Below, in pieces: positions 33,545 to 45,196 of a stretch of 64,000 bases of DNA. The stretch spans positions 1-64,000 of the forward strand of contig DATLXN010000019.1 in NCBI GenBank assembly GCA_035575715.1, read 5' to 3'. Position 1 is the stretch's first letter. Each line of letters begins with the position of its first letter. Made by a program: the position numbers and the translations under genes. The notes below the pieces were generated by a model, which saw only the letters and a list, made by a program, of their open reading frames with translations, did not search any database and was not told the origin of the DNA. Source of the stretch: JACCSI01 sp035575715. Its GTDB lineage: Bacteria > Acidobacteriota > Vicinamibacteria > Vicinamibacterales > UBA2999.

Positions 33545-36127
33545 ATGTCCCAGATAGAGCAACCAGTAACAACACCCGGCGTCAGCTCTGCGTCGAACGA
33601 TTACGGCGCGGAGAGCATTAAGGTCCTCGAAGGACTCGAAGCAGTGCGTAAGCGCCCGGCGATGTATATCGGCTCGACCGGGCCGGCGGGGCTGCATCAT
33701 CTGGTCTACGAGATCGTCGACAACTCGATCGATGAAGCGTTGGCCGGGCACGCGTCAGAAGTCAGCGTCACGATCCACATCGACAATTCGGTTACCGTCA
33801 TCGACAACGGCCGCGGCATCCCGACCGACATGCACGAGAGTGGCCGCTCGGCCGCTGAGGTGGTGCTGACGGTTCTGCACGCCGGCGGCAAGTTCGATAA
33901 CAACAGCTACAAGGTTTCGGGCGGCCTTCACGGCGTCGGCGTGTCGGTGGTCAACGCGTTGTCGGAACGCCTCGAGCTGGAGATCTGGCGCAATGGGCAG
34001 GTCTTCCAGCAGACCTACGAGCGCGGTGCGCCGCAAGCCGACCTGCTGGTCACCGGCACGACCACCAAACGCGGCACCAAGGTCACCTTCAAGCCCGACA
34101 CCCAGATTTTCGAGATCCTCGAATTCAGCTTCGACACCCTGGCGCAGCGGCTTCGCGAGCTCGCGTTCCTGAACGCCGGCGTGACCATCACGTTGGACGA
34201 TGAGCGCGACGGGAAGAACCACAATTTCCACTACGAAGGCGGCATCGTCTCGTTTGTCGAGCACTTGAACAAGAACAAGGGCATCGTCAACGACAAGGCG
34301 ATCTACATGCGCGGGGTGCGCGACGGCATCGACGCGGAGATCGCGCTGCAGTGGAACGACAGCTACAACCCGCAGGAATTCTCGTTCGCCAACAACATCA
34401 ACACCCATGAGGGTGGCACGCATCTGTCCGGCTTTCGCTCGGCGCTGACCCGTACCGTCAACTACTACGCGCAACACAACAACCTGACCAAGGAGTTGAA
34501 GGACGCGAGTATCAGCGGCGACGACATCCGCGAAGGCATGACGGCGGTGATCAGCGTCAAGATCCCGAATCCGCAGTTCGAGGGTCAGACCAAGACCAAG
34601 CTCGGTAATACCGAGGTCAAGGGCATTGTCGAATCGATCGTCAACGATCGGCTCGGCGCCTACCTCGAGGAAAATCCGCAAGTCGCCAAGCGTGTGCTGA
34701 TGAAGGCGATCGACGCCGCCCGGGCGCGCGAAGCCGCGCGTAAGGCGCGCGACCTGGTCCGCCGCAAGGGTGCGCTCGACGGCAGTTCACTGCCAGGCAA
34801 GCTGGCTGACTGCCAGGAGCGGGACCCCTCGCAGGCCGAGATTTACATCGTCGAAGGGGAGTCGGCCGGCGGCTCCGCGAAACAGGGGCGCGATCGCCGG
34901 TTCCAGGCGATCCTGCCGATCAAAGGCAAGATTCTCAACGTCGAGAAAGCGCGCATCGACAAGATGCTCAGCTCGGACGAAATCAAAACGCTGATCGCGG
35001 CGATCGGCTGCGGGATTGGCACCGAGGACTTCGACCTCGCCAAGCTTCGCTACCACCGGATCATCATCATGACCGACGCCGACGTCGACGGCTCGCACAT
35101 CCGGACGCTGCTGTTGACGTTCTTCTATCGGCAGATGACCGCGCTGATCGAGAACGGCCATATCTTCATCGCGCAGCCGCCGCTGTTCCGCGCCAAACGC
35201 GGCCGCAGCGAGACGTTCATCAAGGATGAGCGCGCGCTCGAGAATTTCCTGGTGCATCGCGCCGTCGAAGGCCGCCACGTGCGGCTCGCGGATGGCTCGG
35301 AGTTGTTCGGCGAAGTGCTCGAACGGCTCCTGCACGGCGTCATCGCCTATCGCCGCGTGATGCAAACGGTGGAACGCCGCGGCCACGCCTGTGATGTCGT
35401 CGAGGGCCTGCTCGACCGCGAAGTCCGCGATCGTTCGTTCTTCGAGAACCACGACATCGTCCATAACTTCGCGTTGCAATTGACGACGCCAAACCGCGAC
35501 GTGGTGGCGGTGCGCGACGACGAACACAACGCATGGCAACTGCGCATTGAAGACCGCGCCAATGGCTATCCGCGACTGGATCACGTCGGCGGCGATTTCA
35601 CGATGACTGGCGAGTATCGAACACTGGCGGCCAGCTACGCCGACATCAGCGAGGTCGTCCGTGCCATCCGCAAGGGGTCGGTCGAGATTCGCACGGCTGC
35701 CGGCGCCCGCGAAGAAGAGGCGGTCAATGAGGCCGGCGAAATGGTCGCGACCGAAATGACCGAGGCGGAAAAGAGCGCGCTCGACGAACTTGGCGTCAAC
35801 GCCGATGCCGTCAAGGCGAAGCCGACGCCGGTCAAAAAGGATGCGGGTCCGTTACAGGTGCGCAGCCTCGACGAGTTCGTCGACCACTTCATCGCCCTGG
35901 GCCGCAAAGGCATTGCGGTCAACCGCTACAAGGGTCTGGGCGAGATGAACCCCGATACCCTGTGGGCGACCACGATGGATCCCGACACGCGGACGCTGCT
36001 GGCGGTCAAGGCCGATGACCGCACGGAGGCCGACCAGATGTTCACAACCTTGATGGGCGACCAGGTCGAGCCGCGTCGACGATTCATCGAAGAACACGCA
36101 CTGGACGTTCGAAACCTAGACATTTAA
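33545..36127 (+). CDS. gyrB: DNA gyrase subunit B
   Basis: 860 residues. GHKL ATPase domain with VYEIVDNSIDEALAG and HAGGKFDN...GGLHGVG; transducer; TOPRIM with IVEGESAGGSAKQGRD and MTDADVDGSHIRTLL; C-terminal RYKGLGEMNPDTLW. An insert of about 170 residues sits between TOPRIM and the C-terminal block, as in E. coli-type GyrB. It introduces negative supercoils with GyrA. Confidence 0.97.
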   Translation: MSQIEQPVTTPGVSSASNDYGAESIKVLEGLEAVRKRPAMYIGSTGPAGLHHLVYEIVDNSIDEALAGHASEVSVTIHIDNSVTVIDNGRGIPTDMHESGRSAAEVVLTVLHAGGKFDNNSYKVSGGLHGVGVSVVNALSERLELEIWRNGQVFQQTYERGAPQADLLVTGTTTKRGTKVTFKPDTQIFEILEFSFDTLAQRLRELAFLNAGVTITLDDERDGKNHNFHYEGGIVSFVEHLNKNKGIVNDKAIYMRGVRDGIDAEIALQWNDSYNPQEFSFANNINTHEGGTHLSGFRSALTRTVNYYAQHNNLTKELKDASISGDDIREGMTAVISVKIPNPQFEGQTKTKLGNTEVKGIVESIVNDRLGAYLEENPQVAKRVLMKAIDAARAREAARKARDLVRRKGALDGSSLPGKLADCQERDPSQAEIYIVEGESAGGSAKQGRDRRFQAILPIKGKILNVEKARIDKMLSSDEIKTLIAAIGCGIGTEDFDLAKLRYHRIIIMTDADVDGSHIRTLLLTFFYRQMTALIENGHIFIAQPPLFRAKRGRSETFIKDERALENFLVHRAVEGRHVRLADGSELFGEVLERLLHGVIAYRRVMQTVERRGHACDVVEGLLDREVRDRSFFENHDIVHNFALQLTTPNRDVVAVRDDEHNAWQLRIEDRANGYPRLDHVGGDFTMTGEYRTLAASYADISEVVRAIRKGSVEIRTAAGAREEEAVNEAGEMVATEMTEAEKSALDELGVNADAVKAKPTPVKKDAGPLQVRSLDEFVDHFIALGRKGIAVNRYKGLGEMNPDTLWATTMDPDTRTLLAVKADDRTEADQMFTTLMGDQVEPRRRFIEEHALDVRNLDI

Positions 36128-36129
36128 CA

Positions 36130-36252
36130 AGGGATCAGGGATCAGGGATTAGTTGTGTCGAGCCGTCTCGCGGCAACCCTGATTCCTGATCCCCGGACCT
36201 TACAGTGAGACAACTCGACACAACTGATCCCTGATCCCTGATCCCTGATTGC
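36130..36252. repeat. Composite GGGATCA/GTGTCGAG inverted repeat between gyrB and gyrA
   Basis: Left arm: GGGATCAGGGATCAGGGATT, AGTTGTGTCGAGCCGTCTC. Right arm: GAGACAACTCGACACAACT, then TGATCCC repeated. The two arms pair over about 40 bp. A further CCCTGATTCCTGATCCCCGG lies in the loop. The arm is the same composite (GGGATCA)n-GTT[C/G]TGTCGAG as at 25.2/25.6 kb. Confidence 0.85.
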
Positions 36253-36255
36253 TGC

Positions 36256-38736
36256 ATGAGCACCGAACAACGAATCCCCGTAAATATCGAAGACGAGATG
36301 CGGCGGTCGTACCTGGATTACGCGATGAGCGTGATCATCGGGCGCGCCCTGCCGGATGTTCGCGACGGCTTGAAGCCCGCCCATCGGCGAGTGCTCTACG
36401 CGATGCGGCAGATGGGCCTGGCGTCGAACCGCGCCTACCGCAAGTGCGCGAAGATTGTCGGCGAAGTCATCGGCAACTACCATCCGCACGGCGATGCGTC
36501 GGCCTACGACACGCTGGTTCGCCTGGCGCAGGACTTCAACATGCGCTACACCCTGGTTGACGGCCAGGGCAACTTTGGTTCGGTCGACGGCGACCCGCCC
36601 GCCGCCTATCGATATACCGAAGCGCGGCTCGAAGCGATCGCCGAATCGATGATGGCGGATCTCGAGAAGGAGACCGTCGACTTCGTTCCCAACTTCGACG
36701 AAACCACGCACGAGCCGACCGTGCTGCCGACGCCGTTCCCCAGCCTGCTGGCCAACGGTTCGTCGGGCATTGCCGTCGGCATGGCCACCAACATCCCGCC
36801 GCACAATCTGCGCGAGGTGGTCGAAGGCACCGTCTGGCTGATCGAGCACACGCTGATCAACACCGGCACGGTCTACACCAAGGAGCAACAGCTCCGCGAA
36901 CTGATCCAGCGAATTCCCGGGCCGGACTTTCCCACCGGCGGGCAGATCATCGGCCGGACCGGCAGTCACGAGGCGTATCTGACTGGGCGCGGCTCGGTGC
37001 AGATGCGCGCCAAGGCGGAAATCGAGTCGATGAAGAAGGGTGATCGACAGCAGATCGTCGTCACCGAGATTCCGTATCAGGTCAACAAGGCCCGTCTGCT
37101 CGAGCGCATTGCCGATCTCGTGCGCGAGAAGTCGCTCGAAGGCATCTCGGACATTCGCGACGAATCCGATCGCGACGGCATGCGCATTGTCATCGAGCTG
37201 AAGCGCGGCGAGGTCGGTGAGGTGGTTCTCAACAACCTCTACAAGCACACCCAGCTGCAGCAGAACTTCGGCATCATCATGCTGGCGATCGTCGCCGGCC
37301 GGCCGCGGGTGCTCACGCTCCTCGAAGTGATCCAGGAGTTTGTCACCTTCCGCCGGGAAGTTGTCCGTCGCCGGATCGAATTCGAACTACGCAAGGCCGA
37401 AGCGCGCGCGCACATCCTCCAGGGCCTGCGCATCGCCCTCGACCAGCTCGATGCGGTGATCACGCTGATTCGCGGCTCCAAAAATCCACCCGAAGCCAAG
37501 CTGGGGTTGATCACGCAATTTGGCTTGAGTGAGCTGCAGTCACAAGCCATCCTCGACATGCAGTTGCAGCGGCTGACCGGTCTCGAGCGCCAGAAGATTC
37601 TCGACGAACTCGCGTCGCTGGTCGCGCAAATCACGCGGCTGCGTGAGATTCTCGCCAGCGAACCGCTGCTGCTCAAGATCATCATCGACGAACTGCGCGA
37701 AGTGCAGACCAAGTTTGGCGACGACCGCCGGACGGTGATCATGGAGCAGGAAGGCGAACTCAGTATCGAGGACCTGATCGTCGACGAAGATGTCGCGATC
37801 ACGGTCACCAATACCGGTTACGTCAAGCGGACCCCGATCTCCACCTACCGCAACCAGAAACGCGGCGGCAAGGGGCGGATCGGTATGCGCACGCGCGAGG
37901 AGGATGTGGTCAACCACCTGTTCGTGGCCTCCACGCACTCCTACATGATGGTCTTCTCCGATCGCGGCCGCGCCTACTGGCTCAAGGTTCACGAGATCCC
38001 GGATGTCGGGGCCGACGGCAAGGGCAAGTCGATTGCCAACCTGGTGCGGATGGAAGCCGGCGAGAAGCTGGCCGCGATGTTGCCGGTCCGCGAGTTCGAC
38101 GAAATCCACTTCGTCGTGATGGGCACGCGCCGTGGCACGATCAAGAAGACCGAACTCGCCGCCTTCAGCAATCCGCGCGCGGGCGGCATCATCGCGATGG
38201 GCATTGAAGAAGGCGACGCAGTCATCTCGGTCCAGCTCTCTGACGGTGCCAGCGAAATCTTCATGGGCACCCGCCTCGGCATGGCGATTCGTTTCCCCGA
38301 AGACGATGTCCGGAGCATGGGCCGGACGGCCTACGGGGTGCGCGGGATTCAGCTGCGCGAGAACGACGAGGCCGTCGCCATGGAAGTGGTCAAGCCGGGC
38401 GGGACTCTGCTCACCGTCACGCAGAAGGGTTACGCCAAGCGCACCGCCCTCGACGAATACCGGGTTCAGAGCCGCGGTGGCTTAGGGCTGAAGAACCTGG
38501 AGATCGCCGATAAGAACGGGCCGGTCGTGACCATCGCGCAAGTGCACGAAGACGAAGAACTGCTCGTGATTACGCAGCAAGGCAAGATCCTGCGCACGCC
38601 AGCCAACACCATTCGCACGATTGGCCGCGCCACACAGGGTGTGCGGGTGATGGACCTCGATGCCGACGACCTGGTTGTGTCCGTCGCGTTGGTCGAACGT
38701 GACGAGACGCTTGTGGAACAGGACGAACAAGAGTAA
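36256..38736 (+). CDS. gyrA: DNA gyrase subunit A
   Basis: 826 residues. The N-terminus holds the quinolone-resistance region (HPHGDASAYDTLVRLAQDF). The catalytic Tyr lies in AAYRYTEARL near residue 120. The C-terminal beta-pinwheel has the gyrase box QKRGGKG near residue 537, which separates it from topoisomerase IV ParC. The acidic tail is short. Confidence 0.97.
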   Translation: MSTEQRIPVNIEDEMRRSYLDYAMSVIIGRALPDVRDGLKPAHRRVLYAMRQMGLASNRAYRKCAKIVGEVIGNYHPHGDASAYDTLVRLAQDFNMRYTLVDGQGNFGSVDGDPPAAYRYTEARLEAIAESMMADLEKETVDFVPNFDETTHEPTVLPTPFPSLLANGSSGIAVGMATNIPPHNLREVVEGTVWLIEHTLINTGTVYTKEQQLRELIQRIPGPDFPTGGQIIGRTGSHEAYLTGRGSVQMRAKAEIESMKKGDRQQIVVTEIPYQVNKARLLERIADLVREKSLEGISDIRDESDRDGMRIVIELKRGEVGEVVLNNLYKHTQLQQNFGIIMLAIVAGRPRVLTLLEVIQEFVTFRREVVRRRIEFELRKAEARAHILQGLRIALDQLDAVITLIRGSKNPPEAKLGLITQFGLSELQSQAILDMQLQRLTGLERQKILDELASLVAQITRLREILASEPLLLKIIIDELREVQTKFGDDRRTVIMEQEGELSIEDLIVDEDVAITVTNTGYVKRTPISTYRNQKRGGKGRIGMRTREEDVVNHLFVASTHSYMMVFSDRGRAYWLKVHEIPDVGADGKGKSIANLVRMEAGEKLAAMLPVREFDEIHFVVMGTRRGTIKKTELAAFSNPRAGGIIAMGIEEGDAVISVQLSDGASEIFMGTRLGMAIRFPEDDVRSMGRTAYGVRGIQLRENDEAVAMEVVKPGGTLLTVTQKGYAKRTALDEYRVQSRGGLGLKNLEIADKNGPVVTIAQVHEDEELLVITQQGKILRTPANTIRTIGRATQGVRVMDLDADDLVVSVALVERDETLVEQDEQE

Positions 38737-38746
38737 TTTCTCACCC

Positions 38747-39475
38747 ATGCAGAAACCACAACTTCGCGCAGCGCTCGCTATCACCCTGGTGTTGGCGCCG
38801 TTGGCGCTCCTTGCCGCCGCTTGCTCGTCGGCGCCTCCCGAACAACGGTTTCTCACCCAGTTCTTTCGCGCGGCCCGCGCCCGCGATAACAACAGCCTGG
38901 CGATGATGTCAGCCGTCGAGTTCAACCCGCGCGAGCACGGCGAGGTCGGCAGTTTCGACATCACCAACGTCAGCGACGAACGCCGCACCCCGCTCGACTT
39001 CACCACGCTGCTCGATGAGGAGCGGAAAGCCACCGCTGGAGAGGCCGAGTTCCGCGCCCGAAAGCGCGAGTACGAGAATGGCAACATGGCGGCGTTAGAA
39101 ACCGTGGTCAAACTTGAACGCGACGCCACCGCCAAGATGAACGCGGCGCAGATGAAAACCAAGGCGGAGTGGGACAAATGGCGCGCCGATGCCACCACGT
39201 TCCAGAAAGCCACCGCGCAAGCCAAGGCCGCGGTCGCGGCGCAGACCGGCATCGCCGAAGCGTCGTTAACCCAGCCTGGGCAACCGGCGTTCACACCGGA
39301 CAAATTCAAAGGCGAGTTGTTGGTGAAAGACGTCACGCTCGACGCCCAGGTGAAGTCGCCGGACGGTCAGACCGCGCAGAAGACGCTGGTTGTCACCATC
39401 CAGCGCGTCGTCGGCACCTTTGACGGCAAGCAACGCCAAGGCCGGTCGATTATCACGAAGATAACTGGCGCCTAG
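38747..39475 (+). CDS. Putative lipoprotein of unknown function
   Basis: 242 residues from the ATG at 38,747, 10 bp after gyrA. The signal ends in the lipobox LLAAAC, which predicts a lipid-anchored envelope protein. The body has a helical, charged stretch (about 85-170; KREYENGNMAAL, KTKAEWDKWRAD) and a C-terminal beta-like part (LLVKDVTLDAQVKSPDG...VVTIQRVVG). I recognise no family. Its position suggests co-transcription with gyrBA. Confidence 0.75.
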   Translation: MQKPQLRAALAITLVLAPLALLAAACSSAPPEQRFLTQFFRAARARDNNSLAMMSAVEFNPREHGEVGSFDITNVSDERRTPLDFTTLLDEERKATAGEAEFRARKREYENGNMAALETVVKLERDATAKMNAAQMKTKAEWDKWRADATTFQKATAQAKAAVAAQTGIAEASLTQPGQPAFTPDKFKGELLVKDVTLDAQVKSPDGQTAQKTLVVTIQRVVGTFDGKQRQGRSIITKITGA

Positions 39476-39498
39476 CGGCGCCCGACGAGAAACTCTCT

Positions 39499-41781
39499 TT
39501 ACGCGAGTTCAAGTTTGGCGTACCGGGCACGCAGTGTCTTGGTGCCAACGGTGACAAACTTGACGACGAGCTTCTGGTCGTCGTCGAGTTCTTCGACGCT
39601 GAGCACCGTGCCAATCCCAAACTGGTTGTGCTTGACCTTCTTCCCTGGCGCGATGCCGCCAGGGACAGACTGGTCTTCGTGCGAGTAATCGAAGACGGTG
39701 GCTTCTTCACGCGCTTTGGGTGCGCGTCCGCGTCCACTCCCGCCTCGGCCATAGGGATTGGCTTTGTATTCCCACCCGCCGCGTGTGCCGGAATAGGGTG
39801 AGTTGTAGGTCGAGAATTCCTGCTCGATCAGGTCAGGTGGGATCTCGTCGAGGAATCGAGACGGCTGGGTCGCCTGGTAATCGCCGAAGACGCGTCGACG
39901 TGCGGCGCTGGTGATGACCAGCTTGGTGCGTGCGCGGGTGATCCCGACGTAGCACAGCCGCCGCTCTTCCTCGAGTTCCGCTTCGTCTTCGGTCGCACGC
40001 GAATGGGGGAACAGGCCTTCTTCGAGACCGGCCATCACCACCACTGGGAATTCGAGACCCTTGGCGGAGTGGATCGTCATCAACAGGACGCGAGCCTCGC
40101 GGGTGCCCTGCTCCTTGTCGACATCAGACAGCAACGACAGACGGTCCACAAACCCGCCCAGTGAGGGTTCGGGCTCGCGCGTCTCGTATTCTCGTGCCGC
40201 CGACACCAGTTCGGCCAGATTCTCGATGCGCCCCTGCGCTTCTTCACTGCGGTCTTCGCGCAGGTCGCGCAGGTAACCGGACTGATCGAGAACCTTGCCG
40301 AGTGCGATCGACACCGATTCGTTGCGGGCAGTGTCGGCGAGCGAGACGATCAAGTCGCGGAACGCGGCCAGCGACGCCACCTGGCGCGGATTCAGGAGTC
40401 GCTGCTCGGTCGCGGTCACCAGCTTGGTCCACAGCGAATTGGAGACGACTTCGGCCTGCAGTCCGGCAAAGAGCGGCGGCAAGTCTTGGTGCGCCTGCGC
40501 GACACTGATCTGCTCGAGCGCATCCATCACGCCCTTGCCGATACCACGGGTCGGCACGTTGATCACGCGACGCAAGGCGACATCGTCGAACGGATTGAGA
40601 ATCAGCTTGAGGTACGAGAGCGCGTCTTTGATCTCCTTGCGCTCGTAAAAGCCGACGCCGCCGAGCACCACGTAGGCGATGTTTGCCTGCCGTAATCCGT
40701 CCTCCACCGACCGCGACTGCGCGTTGGTGCGATACAGCACCGCCATGGTGTGTTCGATATTCTCGGCGAGTGCCGTGCGCGCGACACGAGTGATGAAGTC
40801 GGCCTCCTCGAGTTCGTCCGAGCCGCGAAAGTAGACGATCTTGGCGCCGCCCTTGCGGTCGGTCCACAGCGTCTTCTCTTTGCGGTTGCGGTTGTTCGCG
40901 ATCACCGCTGACGCGGCATCCAGAATGGTTTGCGTCGATCGGTAGTTTCGCTCGAGCCGCACGATCATCGCGTCGCCGAAGTCGGTCTCGAAGTCGAGAA
41001 TGTTGCGGAGGTCGGCGCCGCGCCATTTGTAGATCGATTGATCCGGGTCACCAACCACCGCCAGATTGCGATGAATGCTCGCCAGCTGCTTGATCAACAA
41101 GTACTGCGGACGATTGGTGTCCTGATACTCGTCGACCATGATGAACTTGAACTTGCGCGCGTAACGCTCGCGGACCGCAGGCGCCTGGTCGAAGAGCTCG
41201 ACAGTCTTGAGCAGCAAGTCATCGAAATCAAGCGCGCTCGCCTCTTTGAGTTGCCGCTGATACCCAGTGTAGAGTCGGGCCAGGTCCTTGTCCTTCGGAT
41301 TCCAGCTCTTCTCGAAAACCTCGGGTCCCTCCATCCGGTTCTTCGCCGCACTGATTCGGCTGAGCACCTGCCGCGGCTGGTAGGAGCTGTCATCGAACCC
41401 GAATTCTTTGATCAGCTGCTTGATCACCGACTGCTGATCGGCAGAGTCGTAGATCACGAAATCGCGCGACAGGCCGATGCCGGGCGCCTCACGCCGCAGC
41501 AGCCGCGCACAGAGCGCGTGGAACGTCGAAATCCACATCGCGCGGCAATTTGTCTCGAGCAGACTTTCAACCCGCGACCGCATCTCTTCGGCGGCCTTGT
41601 TGGTGAAGGTCACCGCCAGCACACCGTCCGACGGCGCGAGGTTCTCGGCAACCAGGTAGGCGATGCGATGCGCAATCACGCGCGTCTTGCCCGACCCGGC
41701 GCCGGCGAGAATCAGCAACGGGCCGTGCGTGTGCGCGACTGCCGCTTGCTGCTCAGTGTTGAGGGAGGAGAGGAAGTCCAT
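39499..41781 (-). CDS. pcrA: ATP-dependent DNA helicase PcrA/UvrD
   Basis: 760-residue SF1A helicase. LNTEQQAAVAHTHGPLLILA, Walker A GAGSGKTRV near residue 30, DEYQDTN, GDPDQSIYKWRGA and LMTIHSAKGLEFPVV are all present. The C-terminus (VKHNQFGIGTVLSVE) is the PcrA/UvrD RNA polymerase-binding Tudor-like domain. It unwinds DNA in repair and clears transcription conflicts. Confidence 0.95.
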   Translation of the reverse strand: MDFLSSLNTEQQAAVAHTHGPLLILAGAGSGKTRVIAHRIAYLVAENLAPSDGVLAVTFTNKAAEEMRSRVESLLETNCRAMWISTFHALCARLLRREAPGIGLSRDFVIYDSADQQSVIKQLIKEFGFDDSSYQPRQVLSRISAAKNRMEGPEVFEKSWNPKDKDLARLYTGYQRQLKEASALDFDDLLLKTVELFDQAPAVRERYARKFKFIMVDEYQDTNRPQYLLIKQLASIHRNLAVVGDPDQSIYKWRGADLRNILDFETDFGDAMIVRLERNYRSTQTILDAASAVIANNRNRKEKTLWTDRKGGAKIVYFRGSDELEEADFITRVARTALAENIEHTMAVLYRTNAQSRSVEDGLRQANIAYVVLGGVGFYERKEIKDALSYLKLILNPFDDVALRRVINVPTRGIGKGVMDALEQISVAQAHQDLPPLFAGLQAEVVSNSLWTKLVTATEQRLLNPRQVASLAAFRDLIVSLADTARNESVSIALGKVLDQSGYLRDLREDRSEEAQGRIENLAELVSAAREYETREPEPSLGGFVDRLSLLSDVDKEQGTREARVLLMTIHSAKGLEFPVVVMAGLEEGLFPHSRATEDEAELEEERRLCYVGITRARTKLVITSAARRRVFGDYQATQPSRFLDEIPPDLIEQEFSTYNSPYSGTRGGWEYKANPYGRGGSGRGRAPKAREEATVFDYSHEDQSVPGGIAPGKKVKHNQFGIGTVLSVEELDDDQKLVVKFVTVGTKTLRARYAKLELA

Positions 41782-41784
41782 TGA

Positions 41785-41856
41785 GTAGGGATCAGTGATC
41801 AGGGATCGGGGATCAGAAAAACAAAGAACTGATCGCTGCTCCCCGATCCCTGAACC

Positions 41857-41858
<2 letters not shown>
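41785..41858. repeat. GGGATCA-type inverted repeat between glmS and pcrA
   Basis: Left GGGATCAGTGATCAGGGATC, GGGGATCAG; right CTGATCGCTGCTCCCCGATC and CCTGAACCCT, with AAAAACAAAGAA between. It can form a hairpin of about 25 bp in the 75-bp gap, running into the glmS stop at 41,857. It may end glmS transcription, though there is no T-tract. Confidence 0.75.
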
Positions 41859-43701
<1,843 letters not shown>

Positions 43702-43724
43702 AACGTCTATCCTGACGTTAGGCG

Positions 43725-43748
43725 TTCAAAGTTCAAAGTTCAAAGTGA
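43725..43748. repeat. TTCAAAG heptamer array at the 3' end of glmU
   Basis: Three TTCAAAG words in tandem (43,725-43,745), with an inverted ACTTTGAAG copy at 43,755-43,763. The glmU stop codon lies inside the array. Confidence 0.8.
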
Positions 43749-45134
43749 CTTGGTACTTTGAAGTTCCTTGCGCTTGGTCACCCAGTCGAGCTTGTTCTCC
43801 TGCCGCCCGCGCCCGATTGCCAGGGCGCCGCCGGGCACGTCATCGGTCACCGACGAGCCGGCAGCGACATAGGCATTGCGGCCGATGGTGACCGGCGCAA
43901 TCAGCGTGGCGTCGCTGCCGATGAATGCACCATCCTCGATCACCGTGCGGTGTTTCGCGGTGCCGTCATAGTTGCAGGTAATGGTACCGGCGCCGACGTT
44001 CACTTTGGCGCCCACCGTCGCATCGCCGAGATAGGTGAGGTGGTTGGCCTTGCTGCCCGCGCCCAGTGTCGTGTTCTTGAGTTCAACGAAGTTGCCGACA
44101 TGGGCGTTCTCGTGCACGTCTGCGCCGGGACGGCAGTGCGCAAACGGACCGATCTGCGCGCCGCTCGCGATTGCCGAGTCCTGAATCACCGTGTGATTCT
44201 TGATCAGCACTCGGTCGCCCAACGTCGAGTTGACAATGCGGGTGCCCGAGTGGATTTCGCAGGCGGCACCGATGCTGGTGCCGCCCTCGATGAGCACACA
44301 CGGGTGAATCACGGTGTCGGCACCGATCTCGACATCGCTGTCGATGTAAGTCGTGGCCGGATCAATCAGCGTGACGCCCGCTGCCATCAACTCTTCGTTC
44401 TTCTGCTGTCTAACCATCGCGCTGACCTCGGCAAGCTCTGTGCGGCTGTTGATGCCGCGAATTTCGACGGCGCTCGGAATCGTGTGCGAGGCAACAATAT
44501 TGCGACGCTTGCGGTGAATGCCGATCAAGTCCGGCAGGTAGTACTCGCCCTGCGCATTATCGGCGCCGATCTTGGTCAACGCCTCGAACAGCGACTCGAG
44601 CGTGAACGCGTAAATACCCGAATTGATCTCGCGAATCTCGCGTTGGAGCTTGGAGGCGTCGCGCTCCTCGACGATGCGGGTGATCTGACCGTCGGTGCGG
44701 ACCACCCGCCCATAGCCGTAGGGCCGCTCAATCATCGCGGTCAGGACGGTCGCCGCGGCGCCGCTGGAAATGTGCGTATCGACCAAGGCCTGCAACGTGC
44801 TGCTGCGCAGCAGAGGCACGTCGCCTGAGAGCAGCACCACTGTGCCGGTCTGGCCACGGAGAAGGGGGGCCGCCTGCAGCAACGCGTGCCCGGTACCCAA
44901 CTGGGGCTCCTGGACGACGAAATGGACATCACCGCGGGCCGCGAGGTGGCTTTGGACTTTATCGGCCGCGTGCCCGACGACCAGCGTGGTGCTCGCCGGA
45001 CGCAAGGCGCTGGCGGTATCGAGCACCCGGTCGATCAGACTGCGTCCCGCGACCTGATGGAGCACTTTGGGAAGGTCCGACTTCATCCGAGTGCCTTTAC
45101 CGGCGGCGAGAATGACGACGTGGAGATCGGGCAT
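43740..45134 (-). CDS. glmU: Bifunctional N-acetylglucosamine-1-phosphate uridyltransferase/acetyltransferase
   Basis: 464 residues. An N-terminal pyrophosphorylase domain (VILAAGKGTRMKSDLPKVLH, LSGDVPLL) and a C-terminal left-handed beta-helix (hexapeptide repeats, HLTYLGDATVGAKVNVGAGT, NYDGTAKHRT). It acetylates glucosamine-1-phosphate and makes UDP-GlcNAc. The last residues (LQSTKSL) come from the repeat word and are probably dispensable. A GGGATCA array precedes the gene. Confidence 0.96.
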   Translation of the reverse strand: MPDLHVVILAAGKGTRMKSDLPKVLHQVAGRSLIDRVLDTASALRPASTTLVVGHAADKVQSHLAARGDVHFVVQEPQLGTGHALLQAAPLLRGQTGTVVLLSGDVPLLRSSTLQALVDTHISSGAAATVLTAMIERPYGYGRVVRTDGQITRIVEERDASKLQREIREINSGIYAFTLESLFEALTKIGADNAQGEYYLPDLIGIHRKRRNIVASHTIPSAVEIRGINSRTELAEVSAMVRQQKNEELMAAGVTLIDPATTYIDSDVEIGADTVIHPCVLIEGGTSIGAACEIHSGTRIVNSTLGDRVLIKNHTVIQDSAIASGAQIGPFAHCRPGADVHENAHVGNFVELKNTTLGAGSKANHLTYLGDATVGAKVNVGAGTITCNYDGTAKHRTVIEDGAFIGSDATLIAPVTIGRNAYVAAGSSVTDDVPGGALAIGRGRQENKLDWVTKRKELQSTKSL

Positions 45135-45136
45135 GC

Positions 45137-45162
45137 CAGGGATTCAGGGATCAGGGATCAGA
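45137..45162. repeat. GGGATCA array upstream of glmU
   Basis: CAGGGATTCAGGGATCAGGGATCAG: about three words between the rsmI stop (45,197) and the glmU start (45,134). The position could overlap the glmU ribosome-binding region. Confidence 0.8.
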
Positions 45163-45196
45163 AAACCGCAGTCCCAGATCCTTCTAAGGATACCTG

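Noticed and set aside
39476..39498. Terminator between the lipoprotein and pcrA genes
   Set aside because: AACTC/GAGTT gives only a 5-bp stem with a large loop and runs into the pcrA coding sequence.
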